NCBI GenBank assembly: GCA_027307195.1
Contig: DAHUXL010000135.1
Span: 1 to 58,328 of the forward strand
Length of the DNA: 58,328 nucleotides
Reading direction: 5' to 3'
Source of the DNA: Rhodanobacter sp.
Lineage (GTDB): Bacteria; Pseudomonadota; Gammaproteobacteria; Xanthomonadales; Rhodanobacteraceae
Below, piece by piece: positions 29,825 through 38,641 of this stretch. Under the pieces are notes generated by a model, which saw nothing but the letters and a program-made list of their open reading frames with translations, was not told the DNA's origin and did no database searches. The position numbers were made by a program, and so were the translations under genes. The number at the start of each line of letters is the position of its first letter. Within the stretch, counting starts at the first letter, position 1.

Positions 29825-32701
29825 TCATCCGCCGTCCGGCTGACCGGCCAGCAGCGACTGGCGCTCGTTGACCAGGTTTCCCCATGATGCGGGAGGCACC
29901 CAACCGGCAACCCATCCCGGCACGGTCGCGGCAGGCATCGGGCGTGAAATCGAAAATCCCTGCAGCTGATGGCAACCCAGCGATGCCAGCAGATCGCCCT
30001 GCTCTGCCGTCTCGACACCTTCGGCAATCACCGTCTTGGCCAGCATGCGGGCCGTGGTGATGACGCCCGCCGCGATCGCCATGTTGCGTTCATCACTGAG
30101 GATATCGCGCACGAAACTCTGATCGAGCTTGATGTGTTCGATATCCAGCTGCTGGATGTGGCTCAGCGAGGCGCTGCCAGTGCCGAAATCGTCCAGGCCG
30201 ACGCGGATGCCGCGCCGGCGGCATTCCTCGATGACGACCTTGGCGCGGGCATGGTCCATCGACGGGCCGGTTTCGGTCACCTCGATGCCGAAACCCACAT
30301 CCATTACGTCCGGATAGGTCTCGAGCACGGCGTCGATATCGGTGAAGAACGCGGGATGCAGCAGATGGCGGGTGCTGATGTTGATCGAGACTGGAATCGA
30401 GATGCCCGCCCGCATCCAGGACTGGCAACACCTCAGCGCCTCGTCCAGCACATAACGACCGATCGGACGGGCCAGCTGCGGATCGTCCAGCACATGCATG
30501 AACCTGGCCGGCTCGATCAGCTCCTCGCTGTCGCTCAGGCGCAATAGCGCCTCCATGCCGGCCACTCCGTGCCGGCCAGGCAACCCGTCGATGAACACGA
30601 TTGGCTGGAACAACAGTTGCAAGTGCGACTGCTGCAGCGCCTGGGCGATCCGTTCACGCATCGCCTGCAGTCGCACTTGCTCCAGCTCCATCGTTGGCTC
30701 GTACAACGAGCCACGATCCTTGCCCTCTTCCTTCGCCGCATACATCGCCAGGTCGGCATGGCGAACCAGGCCTTCGGCGTCGGACTCGTCGAGCGGAAAC
30801 AGGGTCCAGCCGATGCTGGCCGACAGGTACAGCTGTTCGCCCATCAGATTGAACGGTGCCCGCAAGGCCTGCAGGATGCAGCGACTGATGACATCGAGCT
30901 GCTCCCGACTGTCGAGTCCCGAGATCACCAGCGCAAATTCGTCGCCACCGAAACGGGCCAGCACATCGGCTTCACGCAGCATGCCGAGGATCCGTGCCGA
31001 CGCTTCCGCCAGCACATGATCGCCACCGCCGTGTCCGATCGTGTCATTGACGCTCTTGAAGCGGTCGAGATCGAGTACGCCGACGGCCAGCAGCGAGCGC
31101 TCCCTGGTGGCCTGCGCCCGTGCCTGCTCCAGCAATTCGAACAACAGGCGCCGATTCGGCAAGCCAGTAACCACATCGTAGAAGGCCAGTCGCTCGACCC
31201 TGGTTTCATGCAATTTCTGTTCGGTGATCTCGCGCTGATGCCATAGCCGCCCCTGCGGCACACCGTCGATAGTGATCGGGATGAAGTCTCGCAGGAAGGT
31301 GCGGCCACCCTTGATGGCGACCTCGTCGCCCTTGACCGGCTCGTTTCTGGCCAGGATGTCCTGGATCCGCTGCCACTCACCCTCGGGATCTTCGAGGGTC
31401 TGTTTCAATCGCTCATAGATCGTGGCCGAAGCCAGATTTTCCAGCCCGGCAGGTGTTTCTGACAACCCGAAAAGTTCGCAGAACGCCTCGTTGACGAACT
31501 TCACTCGGTTGTCTTCGGACATCACCAACACGCCGGAGTACTGGTTCGACAACACAGTCCGGAAATGCTGCAGGTTGAATCGCAGATCCTGCTCGGCGGC
31601 AATGCGCGCGGCGCGCGCACGCTGCATCTGGATGCCCAGCCCCAACTCGATCGCCATCTCCGAAAATATCTGCAACTCGATCGGCTCAAACACATCCGCT
31701 CCAGTTGCAGCGATGACGAACACGCCGACGAGGTGCCCTTCCACCAGCAATGGGAGAGCCAGCAATGCACGCAACCCAGGCAGAGAGCCAGCAAAAGGCC
31801 AGTCCGGACGGTCCGTCGACGACAGGTGTCTGACATGGGGCTGCCCGGTCAGCATCGCGATGACGGCGGCATCATCGGCGTGTGCAACGTCTTTCAGGTC
31901 GAGCCAGGGCTTCGCCTCGTGTTCGCCCGTCTGGTCATCCTGTGCATGCAAGCGCAGCGTCTGCCCGTCATCACCCTCCAGCAAGGCGATCCCGGTCGCC
32001 TGGTAGCCGCCCATCCGCCGCACGACCCGGCAGGCATCCGTCAACAATACCTGCTCATCATTGCTGTGCGTCACCACCTTGACCATCTCGCTGAGCAGGC
32101 GCAATGCGCGTCGCTGGCAAGCTTCTTCCCGCACCGATTGCAGCAACATGGTGCGCTGCTCGTGTACCTCCAGCCCCAATCCGATGCTGGCAGCGGCCTG
32201 CTGCAGCAACTCGATCATCTGCGGGGAAAAGTAACCGGGATGCGCGGACCGTATCACCAGCCCCGCGCACACTTCGCCAAATTTCATGATCGGCACGGCA
32301 ACGACAGAAGCTATGCCATGCCGTACATACGCTGGACGGAACATCTCCAGACCCGGCGTATGGCGGATATCGTTTTCCAGCTGTGGCACCCCTTGCCAGA
32401 ATGATGGGTGCGCAACCGAAAACGGCATGTGTTCGGGGTAGATATCCGCCATGCCCGGTGCAACTCGGGCGGGAGCAATCCTGCGGAACCGTCCGGTGTC
32501 GTGCTCGACCTCACCCACCATCACCCGCAAGGCGCCGATCCGGCGTTCAAGCACTTCAATGACGGCCTCGTAGAGTGCGGGTGGATCAAGCGAGCGGACC
32601 AACAACTGACCGATGTCGAAAAGCGCGGCGTAGAAATGCTCGCTGGACGCAGCTTCCGGCGCTGGACTGGCATCTAACGAATTCAGATCCGGATTGCGCA
32701 T
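29825..32701 (-). CDS. GAF-GAF-PAS-GGDEF-EAL cyclic-di-GMP signalling protein
   Basis: A soluble-looking 958-residue sensor enzyme with no membrane segment. Rough domains: GAF ~20-185, GAF ~205-360, PAS ~375-490, GGDEF ~500-665 and EAL ~680-935. The cyclase motif is intact (RFGGDEF, GGDEF at 585-589), with an inhibitory RxxD site (READ) five residues ahead. The EAL domain keeps the metal and catalytic residues: EALLR at 717-721, NIS, EVTE, DDFGTG, KLDQSF and EGVE. By sequence it could both make and break c-di-GMP; which activity dominates cannot be told. The ligand of the GAF domains is unknown. It lies directly upstream of pilZ on the same strand. Confidence 0.9.
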   Translation of the reverse strand: MRNPDLNSLDASPAPEAASSEHFYAALFDIGQLLVRSLDPPALYEAVIEVLERRIGALRVMVGEVEHDTGRFRRIAPARVAPGMADIYPEHMPFSVAHPSFWQGVPQLENDIRHTPGLEMFRPAYVRHGIASVVAVPIMKFGEVCAGLVIRSAHPGYFSPQMIELLQQAAASIGLGLEVHEQRTMLLQSVREEACQRRALRLLSEMVKVVTHSNDEQVLLTDACRVVRRMGGYQATGIALLEGDDGQTLRLHAQDDQTGEHEAKPWLDLKDVAHADDAAVIAMLTGQPHVRHLSSTDRPDWPFAGSLPGLRALLALPLLVEGHLVGVFVIAATGADVFEPIELQIFSEMAIELGLGIQMQRARAARIAAEQDLRFNLQHFRTVLSNQYSGVLVMSEDNRVKFVNEAFCELFGLSETPAGLENLASATIYERLKQTLEDPEGEWQRIQDILARNEPVKGDEVAIKGGRTFLRDFIPITIDGVPQGRLWHQREITEQKLHETRVERLAFYDVVTGLPNRRLLFELLEQARAQATRERSLLAVGVLDLDRFKSVNDTIGHGGGDHVLAEASARILGMLREADVLARFGGDEFALVISGLDSREQLDVISRCILQALRAPFNLMGEQLYLSASIGWTLFPLDESDAEGLVRHADLAMYAAKEEGKDRGSLYEPTMELEQVRLQAMRERIAQALQQSHLQLLFQPIVFIDGLPGRHGVAGMEALLRLSDSEELIEPARFMHVLDDPQLARPIGRYVLDEALRCCQSWMRAGISIPVSINISTRHLLHPAFFTDIDAVLETYPDVMDVGFGIEVTETGPSMDHARAKVVIEECRRRGIRVGLDDFGTGSASLSHIQQLDIEHIKLDQSFVRDILSDERNMAIAAGVITTARMLAKTVIAEGVETAEQGDLLASLGCHQLQGFSISRPMPAATVPGWVAGWVPPASWGNLVNERQSLLAGQPDGG

Positions 32702-32893
32702 TCAGTTGATCAGCCGGGTAGACGGAATCAGCGGCTTGCTTTGACATCGCAGCCTGGGTCGACGACCGGTTTCGATGATGGCGCAGTAACGGTGCAACCA
32801 CTGGCTGCACCCGCGTCATCATTTCCCCCCCACCCCAGAAGCTAGCCCTGTCACTCGGTCTATGCAAGACCGGTATCAACGATGACGCTCGAT

Positions 32894-33865
32894 TCAGAGC
32901 AGGCACCAGCCCCACTGATCGAATATCCACACCGTGGGCAGAGTCAGCGCCAGTCGGGCGAAACGCGGAGTGCCGGCCATGCCGCCCGAAGCAATCAGAT
33001 GATAGGCGCCGTGACTGTCGCGCTGGAGCGGGGCCTGCCGCCAGCGCCAGCTCTGCGCTCCTGCCGCAGTGACCACGCTCAGCCGCAACCACGGCCACAG
33101 CCATCTCGGGGGCTGCCATGGCAGGGGCACAGAAGACCCCGCTGGCATCGCCAACAAGTCGAGATAGCGTTCCGGCATGGCGGCCAGCCGGCGCAAGCGA
33201 TTGCCGCTCAAGGCCATCTGGCTGCGATGGGCTGCCAGTGCCTCGTGCTTGTTGGCCGATTGCACGACCGAGCCATGGATTTCGATGAAGCTGCCACTGC
33301 AGGCGTGGCCGTGCACCAGATAGGCCAGCAGCCCGGGTGGATCGGACTGCCCGGCCAGGGCCAACCGCACCAGTACGTGGGCCGAGCCGTGATCGGGGTG
33401 ATGATCGTCCAGCGCGGGCAGCGCGATCAGGCTGGGACGAAACTGATGGATTGCCGCGGCCAGCGTGGGCACCGCCGTGGCTGCCGCATGCAGCAGCATG
33501 TCGGTGACGCCCATGTCCGGCCAGCCCAATGTATGCAGCGCCTGTGCCGGTACGCCCAGGCACTGCAGCGCCTGCAGCATTTCCGCGTGACGGCGACGAC
33601 CCCACCGCTGCCGATCGGCGGCGCCAATCCACACGCGCCGCTCCAGCCAGCGTTGCGGCCAGGGATTGTTGTCACCGGCAGTCAGCAGCAGGATACGCAC
33701 CTCGCCGCCTGCCGCCAGCACTTGCTGGATCAACAGGCCAGTGGCGATGGTTTCGTCGTCCGGATGTGGCGCTACCACCAGCAAGCGGGTTTGCGCGGAA
33801 AACGCCGGCAATCCGCCCGCAGGAATCGCCGGGGACGGGTTCGCGACGGATTCGTTCAACGCCAC
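32894..33865 (-). CDS. PIG-L/LmbE family deacetylase-like protein
   Basis: A zinc-dependent N-deacetylase fold of the family that acts on N-acetylglucosamine conjugates. The metal motif PHPDDE is present (VVAPHPDDETIATG, residues ~30-36), as is the later HPDH (ALDDHHPDHGSAH). The substrate is unknown. The C-terminal ~100 residues (WQPPRWLWPWLRLSVVTAAG onwards) are Trp-rich and not recognised. The likely start is the GTG at 33865, overlapping the holB end by about 10 nt; a TTG two codons on is possible. It is the last gene of the fab-holB string. About 190 bases follow before the GGDEF-EAL gene, with no feature that I can support. Confidence 0.8.
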   Translation of the reverse strand: MALNESVANPSPAIPAGGLPAFSAQTRLLVVAPHPDDETIATGLLIQQVLAAGGEVRILLLTAGDNNPWPQRWLERRVWIGAADRQRWGRRRHAEMLQALQCLGVPAQALHTLGWPDMGVTDMLLHAAATAVPTLAAAIHQFRPSLIALPALDDHHPDHGSAHVLVRLALAGQSDPPGLLAYLVHGHACSGSFIEIHGSVVQSANKHEALAAHRSQMALSGNRLRRLAAMPERYLDLLAMPAGSSVPLPWQPPRWLWPWLRLSVVTAAGAQSWRWRQAPLQRDSHGAYHLIASGGMAGTPRFARLALTLPTVWIFDQWGWCLL

Positions 33866-34791
33866 TGTACCAGCAGTTCCAGCAGCAGCAGGTCGCCACG
33901 CAAGGGGCCGCGCAGGCTCTCGCGGGTGCGGTTGACCGCGCCGTACCAGTGGCCCAATGCCTCGACGTCCATCGCGCTGGCCAGAGGTCCGCTGCGCTCG
34001 GTCGAGCGCGCCTTGATCTCGTCGGCCGTGGCCTGGGCGGCAAACCACAAGCGCTGCGCCGGCTCGTTGTCCAGCCAGCGCTTGACCACGTCCAGCGGTT
34101 GGCCACGGCCCGCAGCAAGCGCAGCCAGATCCTTGCGCACTTCCAGTCGCCGGTCGAGCGCGCCTTCCTGCGCCCAGGCGCGGGCCAGACCGGGATTGCC
34201 GCCCGCAGCGTCGAGTGCGGCGACCCCATCGCGCACACCTTCGGCCTGCAGCCACGCCAAAGCGTCGGTGGCCGCCGGCAGATGGAATTCGATCCGCTGG
34301 CAGCGACTGCGGATGGTCTGCGGCAAGCGCCACGGCGCATCGCCCAGCAGGATCAGCATGGTCTGTGCGGCCGGCTCCTCCAGGGTTTTCAGCAATGCAT
34401 TGGCAGCGGCCGGATTCATCGCATCGGCCGGATCGATGGTGGCGACCTGCCAGCCGCCGAACTGGCTGCGCATGGCCAGCCGCGCCGACAGCTCGCGGAT
34501 CTGGTCGACCACGATCTCGCCGCGCAGCACGCCATCCTTGCGCAGGCCGAGGCTGAGCGAGATCACGTCCGGATGCGTGCCGGCGGCAACCAGCAGGCAA
34601 CTGCGGCAATGGCCACAGGGATCGCCGCCGGCAGATTCCGAGCACAACAAGCCCTGCACGAAACGCTGGGCAAACGCGCGCTTTCCCAGACCTTCCGCAC
34701 CGCACAGCAGTAACGCATGTGGCAATGCATCGCGCTGGCGGCGCGCCTGCAGCCGCGCCCAGTGTTCGGCGTGCCAAGGCAACGGGTTCAT
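33856..34791 (-). CDS. holB: DNA polymerase III delta' subunit
   Basis: Clamp-loader subunit. The 311 residues have a AAA+-like fold with GAEGLGKRAFAQRF, a zinc-binding set CSESAGGDPCGHCRSC, the IDPADAMNPAAANALLKTLEEP segment (sensor and helix region) and the SRCQRIEF arginine-finger motif. It overlaps the tmk stop by 4 nt (ATGA). Confidence 0.95.
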   Translation of the reverse strand: MNPLPWHAEHWARLQARRQRDALPHALLLCGAEGLGKRAFAQRFVQGLLCSESAGGDPCGHCRSCLLVAAGTHPDVISLSLGLRKDGVLRGEIVVDQIRELSARLAMRSQFGGWQVATIDPADAMNPAAANALLKTLEEPAAQTMLILLGDAPWRLPQTIRSRCQRIEFHLPAATDALAWLQAEGVRDGVAALDAAGGNPGLARAWAQEGALDRRLEVRKDLAALAAGRGQPLDVVKRWLDNEPAQRLWFAAQATADEIKARSTERSGPLASAMDVEALGHWYGAVNRTRESLRGPLRGDLLLLELLVQWR

Positions 34792-35429
34792 GCCTGCAAC
34801 TCTCCAACCAGCACGCCCAGTGCCTGCGTCGCTACCTGCAGCACAGCGGCGGGTGACTGACTGGCATCGATCACCCGGAAGCGATCCGGCTCGGCCGCAG
34901 CACGTTCGCGATAGCTCGTGCGCACGCGTTCGAAAAAGGCATCCGCCTCGACCTCGATGCGGTCGGCATCGCCACGGCCCGCAGCACGGGCACGCCCGGT
35001 CGCCACCGGCAGATCGAGCAGCAGCGTCAGGTCGGGTTTCACGCCTGCGCAGGCCCAGCGCTCCAGCTCGGCAATCCGCTCGACTGGCTGGCCACGACCG
35101 CCGCCCTGATAAGCGTAGCTGGCATCGGCGTAGCGATCGCACAGCACCCACCGCCCCGCGCTCAACGCCGGCTCGATCAGCTCGCGCACCAGCTGCGCGC
35201 GCGAGGCAAACATCAGCAACAGCTCGGTCTCGGCGGCGAGCGCGCGCTGGGCCGGATCGAGCACGATCGCACGCACGGCTTCGCCGACGGCAGTGCCGCC
35301 AGGCTCACGGGTCTGCACCAGCTCGATGTCATATTGTTCGATGTATGCGCGCAGGCCGGCCAGCAAGGTGCTCTTGCCGGCACCCTCGCCACCTTCGAGG
35401 CTGATGAATTTTCCGCGCGCCGCACTCAT
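34788..35429 (-). CDS. tmk: Thymidylate kinase
   Basis: Phosphorylates dTMP to dTDP. The 213 residues from the chosen ATG (MSAARGKFISLEGGEGAGKST) contain the P-loop GGEGAGKST, the TREPGGT motif, the DR[YF] motif (CDRYADASYAYQGGGR) and a lid region rich in Arg. The ATG overlaps the mltG stop by 4 nt; a TTG two codons upstream is less likely. The order pabC-mltG-tmk-holB is conserved in gammaproteobacteria. Confidence 0.96.
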   Translation of the reverse strand: MSAARGKFISLEGGEGAGKSTLLAGLRAYIEQYDIELVQTREPGGTAVGEAVRAIVLDPAQRALAAETELLLMFASRAQLVRELIEPALSAGRWVLCDRYADASYAYQGGGRGQPVERIAELERWACAGVKPDLTLLLDLPVATGRARAAGRGDADRIEVEADAFFERVRTSYRERAAAEPDRFRVIDASQSPAAVLQVATQALGVLVGELQA

Positions 35430-36457
35430 TGGCAATGTTTCCGCTGATAGCAGTCGACGTGGCGATTGTGTTCCTCCAGCGTGCTGGAAAAAACATGACC
35501 GCCATCGCCGCGAGCCACGAAATAAAGTGTGTCGCCAGCAGCCGGATGCAATGCCGCCTGCAGTGCCGGCTTGCCCGGCAGCGCAATCGGTGTCGGTGGC
35601 AGGCCGGGCCGGGTATAGGTGTTGTAAGGCGTATCGGTGGTCAGATCGCTCTTGCGGATATTGCCGGCGTAGCTCGCGCCCATGCCGTAGATCACGCTGG
35701 TATCGGTCTGCAGCAGCATGTGACTCTTGAGACGCCGCACGAACACGCCGGCGATCTGTGCGCGTTCATCCGGGCGACCGGTTTCCTTCTCCACGATCGA
35801 AGCGAGGATCAGCGCGTCGTACGGGGTCGCCAGCGGCAGATCGCTGGCACGCGCCGACCACAATGCGTCGAGCGTCTTGACCATGGCGCCGTGCGCACGC
35901 CGGAGAATGTCCAGATCGCTGTCGCCTCTCACATAGGCGTAGGTCTCCGGCAGAAAGCGCCCTTCCGGCGCCTCGCCGGGAGCGCCGATCTTCTGCATGA
36001 TCGTTGCATCGTCCAGGCTGGCGCTGTCGTGGCCGAGCTTGTCAGTCTTGGCGAGCGCCTGGCGCAACTCGCCGAAGGTCCAGCCGTCGACGATGGTGAA
36101 ATTGCGTTGCAGCACTTTGCCGGTGGCCATGTTGGCCAGCAGCTGGCGCGGCGTGATGCCGATATCCAGGGCGTACTCGCCGGCGTGCAGCTTGCCGGCC
36201 ACGCGCATCTGCTCGGCCAGCAGGCGCCAGTACCACGGGTTGGCCGTGCTCAGCTTGCGCTGGTTCAGTTCTCCGACGATGCTCCTGAAGCTGGTGCCGC
36301 GACCGACGTCGATACTGTCGCCCTGCGTGGTCACATGCAGTGGCGCATTGCTGAAACGGTTGAAGTCATTCCAGCCATACAGCAGCGCACCGGCGATCGC
36401 CAATAGCGCGACCAGCATCCACGGCCATGCACGCCCGCGCATCGGTTGGTGACTCAT
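35426..36457 (-). CDS. mltG: Endolytic murein transglycosylase MltG
   Basis: Inner-membrane lytic transglycosylase (YceG-like) that cuts nascent glycan strands. The 343 residues start MSHQPMRGRAWPWM with one membrane helix (~11-32). A LysM-like part and the YceG catalytic domain follow, with the active Glu in ILASIVEKETGRPDE and the end motif PYNTYTRPGLPPTPI. The start overlaps the pabC stop by 4 nt (ATGA). Confidence 0.95.
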   Translation of the reverse strand: MSHQPMRGRAWPWMLVALLAIAGALLYGWNDFNRFSNAPLHVTTQGDSIDVGRGTSFRSIVGELNQRKLSTANPWYWRLLAEQMRVAGKLHAGEYALDIGITPRQLLANMATGKVLQRNFTIVDGWTFGELRQALAKTDKLGHDSASLDDATIMQKIGAPGEAPEGRFLPETYAYVRGDSDLDILRRAHGAMVKTLDALWSARASDLPLATPYDALILASIVEKETGRPDERAQIAGVFVRRLKSHMLLQTDTSVIYGMGASYAGNIRKSDLTTDTPYNTYTRPGLPPTPIALPGKPALQAALHPAAGDTLYFVARGDGGHVFSSTLEEHNRHVDCYQRKHCQ

Positions 36458-37281
36458 TCGGCCTGCTCCATCGAAAACCCGAGATTGTGCCAATGCAGCT
36501 GCAGCTGGCGCGTGAGTGCGCCTGGTGCATACGACCGCTCGCACAGTGAATGTACCGGCAGGATGCCGCGCACGCTCGAACTGAGAAAGATCTCGTTCGC
36601 ACCAAGCAGAGTATCCAGCATCAGCTCGCCGACTTGCGTCTGCGGGTACGTTGCCAGTACTTCAGCCCGAGCCACCCCGGCCACGCCGCAGCGGTCCAGC
36701 GCCGGCGTAAGCAGCACGCCATCGACGACCGCAAACAGGTTGGCCATGGTCGCCGAAATCACCCGGCCATGGCTATCGCACAGCACGCCCTCGGCGATCG
36801 CCGGATCGCTCCACTCGGCACGCGCCAGTACCTGTTCCAGCCGGTTCAGATGTTTCATGCCGGCCAGCAGCGGCTGTTCCGCCAGGCGGATATCGCAGAC
36901 GCGCATGCGCACGCCCTGCGCATACGCGGAGTCCGCGACCTGCGGTGGGGCGGAGGCTGCCACCACACGCATCGGTCGCGGCGATGCTGGCAGCGCATAA
37001 CCACGTGCGCCGACACCGCGCGTAACGGTGATACGCACCACCGCTTGCGGCATGCCAAGGGTGACTTCCAGGGCCTCCCGCCACAATTGCGCCGCATCCG
37101 GCGCCGGTATCCGCAGGCGTTCGCAGCTTTCGCTGAGCCGGCGCATGTGGCGCAGCCACAAGGGCGCCACGGCACCGACGAAACGAATGCTCTCGAACAG
37201 GCCATCGCCGTAAGCCAGGCCGCGATCCAGTGCCGGAACCTGGTCGGCCGCTGCGCCGTCGATCCGCATGCGCACGGCCAT
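36454..37281 (-). CDS. pabC: Aminodeoxychorismate lyase
   Basis: PLP enzyme (fold type IV) that converts aminodeoxychorismate to 4-aminobenzoate for folate synthesis. The 275 residues include the start region RGLAYGDGLFESIR, the PLP lysine segment GMKHLNRLEQVLAR, and LCDSHGRVISATMANLF. The chosen ATG shares one base with the pabB stop (TGATG), which supports pairing with that gene; a TTG lies one codon upstream. Confidence 0.93.
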   Translation of the reverse strand: MAVRMRIDGAAADQVPALDRGLAYGDGLFESIRFVGAVAPLWLRHMRRLSESCERLRIPAPDAAQLWREALEVTLGMPQAVVRITVTRGVGARGYALPASPRPMRVVAASAPPQVADSAYAQGVRMRVCDIRLAEQPLLAGMKHLNRLEQVLARAEWSDPAIAEGVLCDSHGRVISATMANLFAVVDGVLLTPALDRCGVAGVARAEVLATYPQTQVGELMLDTLLGANEIFLSSSVRGILPVHSLCERSYAPGALTRQLQLHWHNLGFSMEQAE

Positions 37282-38627
37282 CAATCCGGCACTCCCAGCG
37301 CACGCAGCAGGCCGCGAGCCTTGGCGCGGGTTTCATCCAGCTCCAGCGCCGCCAGCGAATCGGCAACGATGCCGGCGCCCGCACGCAGGCTGACTTCATC
37401 CCCGGTGAGGGTCAGGGTACGGATCAGGATGTTCAAGTCGAGGTCACCGTTACGATCGAGATAGCCCAACGCGCCGGTATAGGCACCACGTGGTGCGTCT
37501 TCCAGTGCGGCGATGATTTCCATACAGCGCACCTTGGGACAGCCGGTGATGGTGCCGCCGGGGAACGTGGCAGCGATGACTTCACCGGGTGTCACCTCGG
37601 CACGCAGGCGGCCTCGTACATTGGAGACAATGTGATGAACATGGGCGTAACTTTCCACTGCCATCAACTCATCGACCTCGACCGTGCCCGGCACGCAGAC
37701 ACGGCCAAGGTCGTTGCGCTCCAGGTCGATCAGCATCACATGCTCGGCGCGCTCCTTCGGATGCGCGCTCAATTCGCGGATGCGCGCCAACTCGTCATCG
37801 CCAGGCAGGCGTGGCCGCGTACCGGCAATCGGCCGGGTCTGTGCCACGCCGCGGCGCACTTCGACCAATCGCTCCGGCGAAGAACTCACCACCGCCCAGT
37901 CCGGTTGTTGGAACAGCCCGGCAAATGGCGCCGGATTGGCCCGCCGCAGCACGTCATACAACGTTGCCGGCGCGGGTGGCCGCGCATAGCGCGCGCGCCA
38001 TGCCCGTGACAGGTTCACCTGGAAAATGTCGCCGGCATACAAGTGATCGTGGATGCGCGTCACGCCATCCAGAAAGCGTTGCGGCGCATCTTCTTCCCAG
38101 ACGATGGGTGCGGGCAACGACGGGATCAGCGGTGCGGCGGAGAGATCCGACTCCAGCGTGTCGAGCAGATGCTCATGGCCGGCCTCGGCCAGCAGGATCG
38201 TGCAGTCGCGGGCGTGATCGACGATCACCGCTGCCGGGCAGCGCACGGCCAGTGCCACCGGCAATGCCGACGGCGGCCGCAGCTTCAATCTTGGCTCGAT
38301 CTCGCCGGCCAGTTCGTATGCCAGCAGCAGCACCCAGCCGCCATGGAACGGCATCTCATCATCGTCTGGCGGCAATCGTTCGGCTTGCCAAGCCGCGTCG
38401 AGCGCATCGAGGAAACGCCCACTCTGCAAATTACCGGCGCCGTCGCAAAGCCGACCGTCCGCGTGCAGTGTGAGCCGGTCGCCAGGGAACGCGAACAGGA
38501 TGTCGTAACGCGACTGCGCGGTGCCACGCACCACGCTTTCCAGCAGGCACGGATAGCGCCGTGGAAACGAAGCGGCCGGCGCGAGCAAGTCGCGCCGGCC
38601 GGCAAGGGTACGCCGCTGGCAGGTCAC
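37281..38627 (-). CDS. pabB: Aminodeoxychorismate synthase component I
   Basis: Chorismate-utilising enzyme that makes 4-amino-4-deoxychorismate with ammonia from a PabA-type amidotransferase. The 448 residues show the chorismate-binding core: YAGDIFQVNLSRAW, SSSPERLVEV, HPKERAEHVMLIDLERNDLGRV, FPGGTITGCPK and GAYTGALGYLD. The position usually PIKGT in E. coli PabB is PIAGT here, as in TrpE and a PabB subgroup. The neighbour pabC and the moderate length favour PabB over TrpE. The start is GTG, 14 nt after fabF. Confidence 0.85.
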   Translation of the reverse strand: MTCQRRTLAGRRDLLAPAASFPRRYPCLLESVVRGTAQSRYDILFAFPGDRLTLHADGRLCDGAGNLQSGRFLDALDAAWQAERLPPDDDEMPFHGGWVLLLAYELAGEIEPRLKLRPPSALPVALAVRCPAAVIVDHARDCTILLAEAGHEHLLDTLESDLSAAPLIPSLPAPIVWEEDAPQRFLDGVTRIHDHLYAGDIFQVNLSRAWRARYARPPAPATLYDVLRRANPAPFAGLFQQPDWAVVSSSPERLVEVRRGVAQTRPIAGTRPRLPGDDELARIRELSAHPKERAEHVMLIDLERNDLGRVCVPGTVEVDELMAVESYAHVHHIVSNVRGRLRAEVTPGEVIAATFPGGTITGCPKVRCMEIIAALEDAPRGAYTGALGYLDRNGDLDLNILIRTLTLTGDEVSLRAGAGIVADSLAALELDETRAKARGLLRALGVPD

Positions 38628-38641
38628 GCCTGATCGATCGG

